DNA of 64,000 nucleotides from Corella eumyota. Lineage: Eukaryota > Chordata > Ascidiacea > Phlebobranchia > Corellidae. Location of the stretch: NCBI GenBank assembly GCA_963082875.1, contig OY720098.1, positions 17,236,001 through 17,300,000 of the forward strand. Reading direction: 5' to 3'. A model generated the notes under the pieces. It had not been told where the DNA came from, did no database searches, and saw only the letters and a program-made list of their open reading frames with translations. Within the stretch, counting starts at the first letter, position 1. Each line of letters begins with the position of its first letter. Both the position numbers and the translations under genes were made by a program. Positions 63,301 to 64,000 of the stretch are shown in pieces.

Positions 63301-64000
63301 ATAATAACTAAATATTAAACTCTTTGTTTTTATTATTTAATTGCAAAGAATACTACAAGATTTTAAGAGTTCTATGTGAATTTATATTGATTAAACCCCT
63401 ACTAATTTTTACAAGTTATTTTTTAAAGTATAAATACACCCCCATTCAATTTTACTTTAATTTATATTCAGGATGGACTTTTAAGTTTGGACGACAGGGA
63501 GGACAGATGTGCAAAAAGACACGCTCTTATTAAAGAAAGTGCTGACCAAGTGCACAACCTTTTACAGGTAAATACACTTTAAAGAACAATATTCAATAAC
63601 TAAATAAAGCAGTTATGAGGTATGAGATCAAAGCAACTTTTTCTGTATTTTAGTCCTCACTGATATTATGCTGTAGCACCCTTAAGTAAGGAGCTATAAA
63701 TGGTATAAACTTCTGCTGAGCCAGTACTTAATCAACAGCATAATCATTGGGCCATTATATTCTATAATATCCTAAACTGCCAAAGGCAACTCGAGACTGG
63801 GTAGAGTAACTGATTACTTTATGTTTAGGTTGTAAAGTCGACCTTCCCACATCAAGGATAAAGATATATATATATATATAGAAAAAATAAATAAAAGTGT
63901 TATATTATCGGTTTACCACCCTTAATTTTTTTTCATTTATCTTTTAGGAAAATATGAAGTTGTTTAAGGCTTCTGGTGACACTGACACTTGGGCAGCTTA
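54389..64000 (+). CDS. DNAH9/11/17-like: Axonemal outer-arm beta-class dynein heavy chain, N-terminal part (3' end outside window)
   Basis: Motor subunit of ciliary and sperm-flagellar outer arms; this part is the tail (DHC_N1) that binds partner chains. Nineteen exons: 54389-54736, 56004-56123, 56303-56412, 56512-56704, 57239-57338, 57784-57995, 58269-58366, 58962-59100, 59426-59593, 59984-60132, 60516-60637, 60828-60942, 61276-61344, 61511-61637, 61859-62005, 62413-62521, 63145-63290, 63472-63567, 63948-64000. All phases join for 873 residues. The start MGETAGDKRYEFISEYV, then LKLKPDKW, NQAGLLIPT, KAVYFIK, LFGDLSYAPL and VFVVSGQVKGKTLLPLP match the recalled sea urchin beta chain and DNAH9/17. 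An Ala/Glu-rich linker lies near residues 180-192. No motor domain is reached, as expected for a chain of about 4,500 residues. Introns hold seven SINE copies. Confidence 0.92.
56866..57148 (-). mobile_element. tRNA-headed SINE, near full length
   Basis: Minus-strand copy in dynein intron 4, complete from tail to head. Confidence 0.92.
57455..57702 (+). mobile_element. tRNA-headed SINE with short insertion
   Basis: Plus-strand copy in dynein intron 5. The head is partial, and extra bases (TTTAATTTCTTTACTT) interrupt the usual TTAATTATCGGG block. Confidence 0.82.
58512..58793 (+). mobile_element. tRNA-headed SINE, full length
   Basis: Plus-strand copy in dynein intron 7. Head GGCAGCTTGGTGTAGTGGTA through tail GAGGATAAAGATATA. 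A good reference copy for a consensus. Confidence 0.93.
59629..59850 (+). mobile_element. tRNA-headed SINE with internal deletion
   Basis: Plus-strand copy in dynein intron 9. The middle of the body is shortened and part is replaced by an A-run. Confidence 0.85.
60178..60430 (-). mobile_element. tRNA-headed SINE, tail-truncated
   Basis: Minus-strand copy in dynein intron 10, body and head recognisable. Confidence 0.85.
61065..61237 (+). mobile_element. tRNA-headed SINE, head-truncated
   Basis: Plus-strand copy in dynein intron 12, from the GACACTTAATTAGCAGC block to the GAGGATAAAGATA tail. Confidence 0.82.
62028..62312 (-). mobile_element. tRNA-headed SINE, near full length
   Basis: Minus-strand copy in dynein intron 15, complete. 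Confidence 0.92.
63625..63875 (+). mobile_element. tRNA-headed SINE, head degraded
   Basis: Plus-strand copy in dynein intron 18. Body and tail are clear and it is followed by a TA run. Confidence 0.85.

Noticed and set aside
1-64000. CRISPR arrays, operons, ribosome binding sites, LTR-type or virus-derived elements
   Set aside because: The window is intron-rich animal nuclear DNA; no spaced direct-repeat array, long terminal repeats or reverse transcriptase/capsid-like frames were seen.

Overview
The window looks like nuclear DNA from a tunicate, most probably a Ciona species. Non-coding DNA is very AT-rich, genes have many short GT-AG exons, and the encoded proteins are clear chordate types: SPICE1, SBSPON, STAP, class II cytokine receptors and an axonemal dynein. 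One tRNA-headed SINE family is scattered through introns. Several genes carry a pyrimidine-AG acceptor just upstream of the start codon, as expected in a group that uses spliced-leader trans-splicing. All gene models were read by eye from splice sites and protein similarity; no database search was run.

Layout, left to right. 1-6240 (-): SPICE1/CCDC52-like centriole protein, 15 exons, 3' end outside the window. 6950-10225 (+): arylsulfatase A-like lysosomal sulfatase, 8 exons, divergent from SPICE1. 14556-16297 (+): unrecognised 278-residue, probably disordered protein. 19201-23517 (+): STAP-type adaptor with PH and SH2 domains, 10 exons. 27747-38012 (+): SBSPON-like secreted protein with somatomedin B and TSP1 domains, 5 exons and a 9 kb first intron. 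39413-52130 (-): sphingosine-1-phosphate lyase (SGPL1), 11 exons. 54389-64000 (+): N-terminal 873 residues of an outer-arm beta-class axonemal dynein heavy chain (DNAH9/11/17 type), 19 exons, continuing past the window.

The most striking feature lies in the 7.9 kb ninth intron of SGPL1 (40141-48069). It holds two complete, convergently transcribed class II cytokine receptor-like (CRF2) genes. One, 41005-44007 (+), encodes 550 residues with a long cytoplasmic tail. The other, 44483-46973 (-), encodes 411 residues with a short tail. Both have a signal peptide, two fibronectin-III-like D200 domains, one membrane helix and a box1-like motif. The short-tail gene has intron phases 1-2-1-0-1-0, the pattern I recall for vertebrate CRF2 genes. 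The long/short pair resembles the two chains of interferon/IL-10-type receptors. The STAP-like adaptor, a family that acts below cytokine and tyrosine-kinase receptors, lies about 18 kb away.

About 25 copies or fragments of the SINE are visible. They crowd the introns of SPICE1, the sulfatase, the SGPL1/CRF2 block and the dynein, and are almost absent from 9.4 to 41.4 kb. Long gene-free stretches (10.2-14.5, 16.3-19.2, 23.5-27.7, 28.1-36.9, 52.1-54.4 kb) are AT-rich with a few GC-richer patches that may be regulatory.
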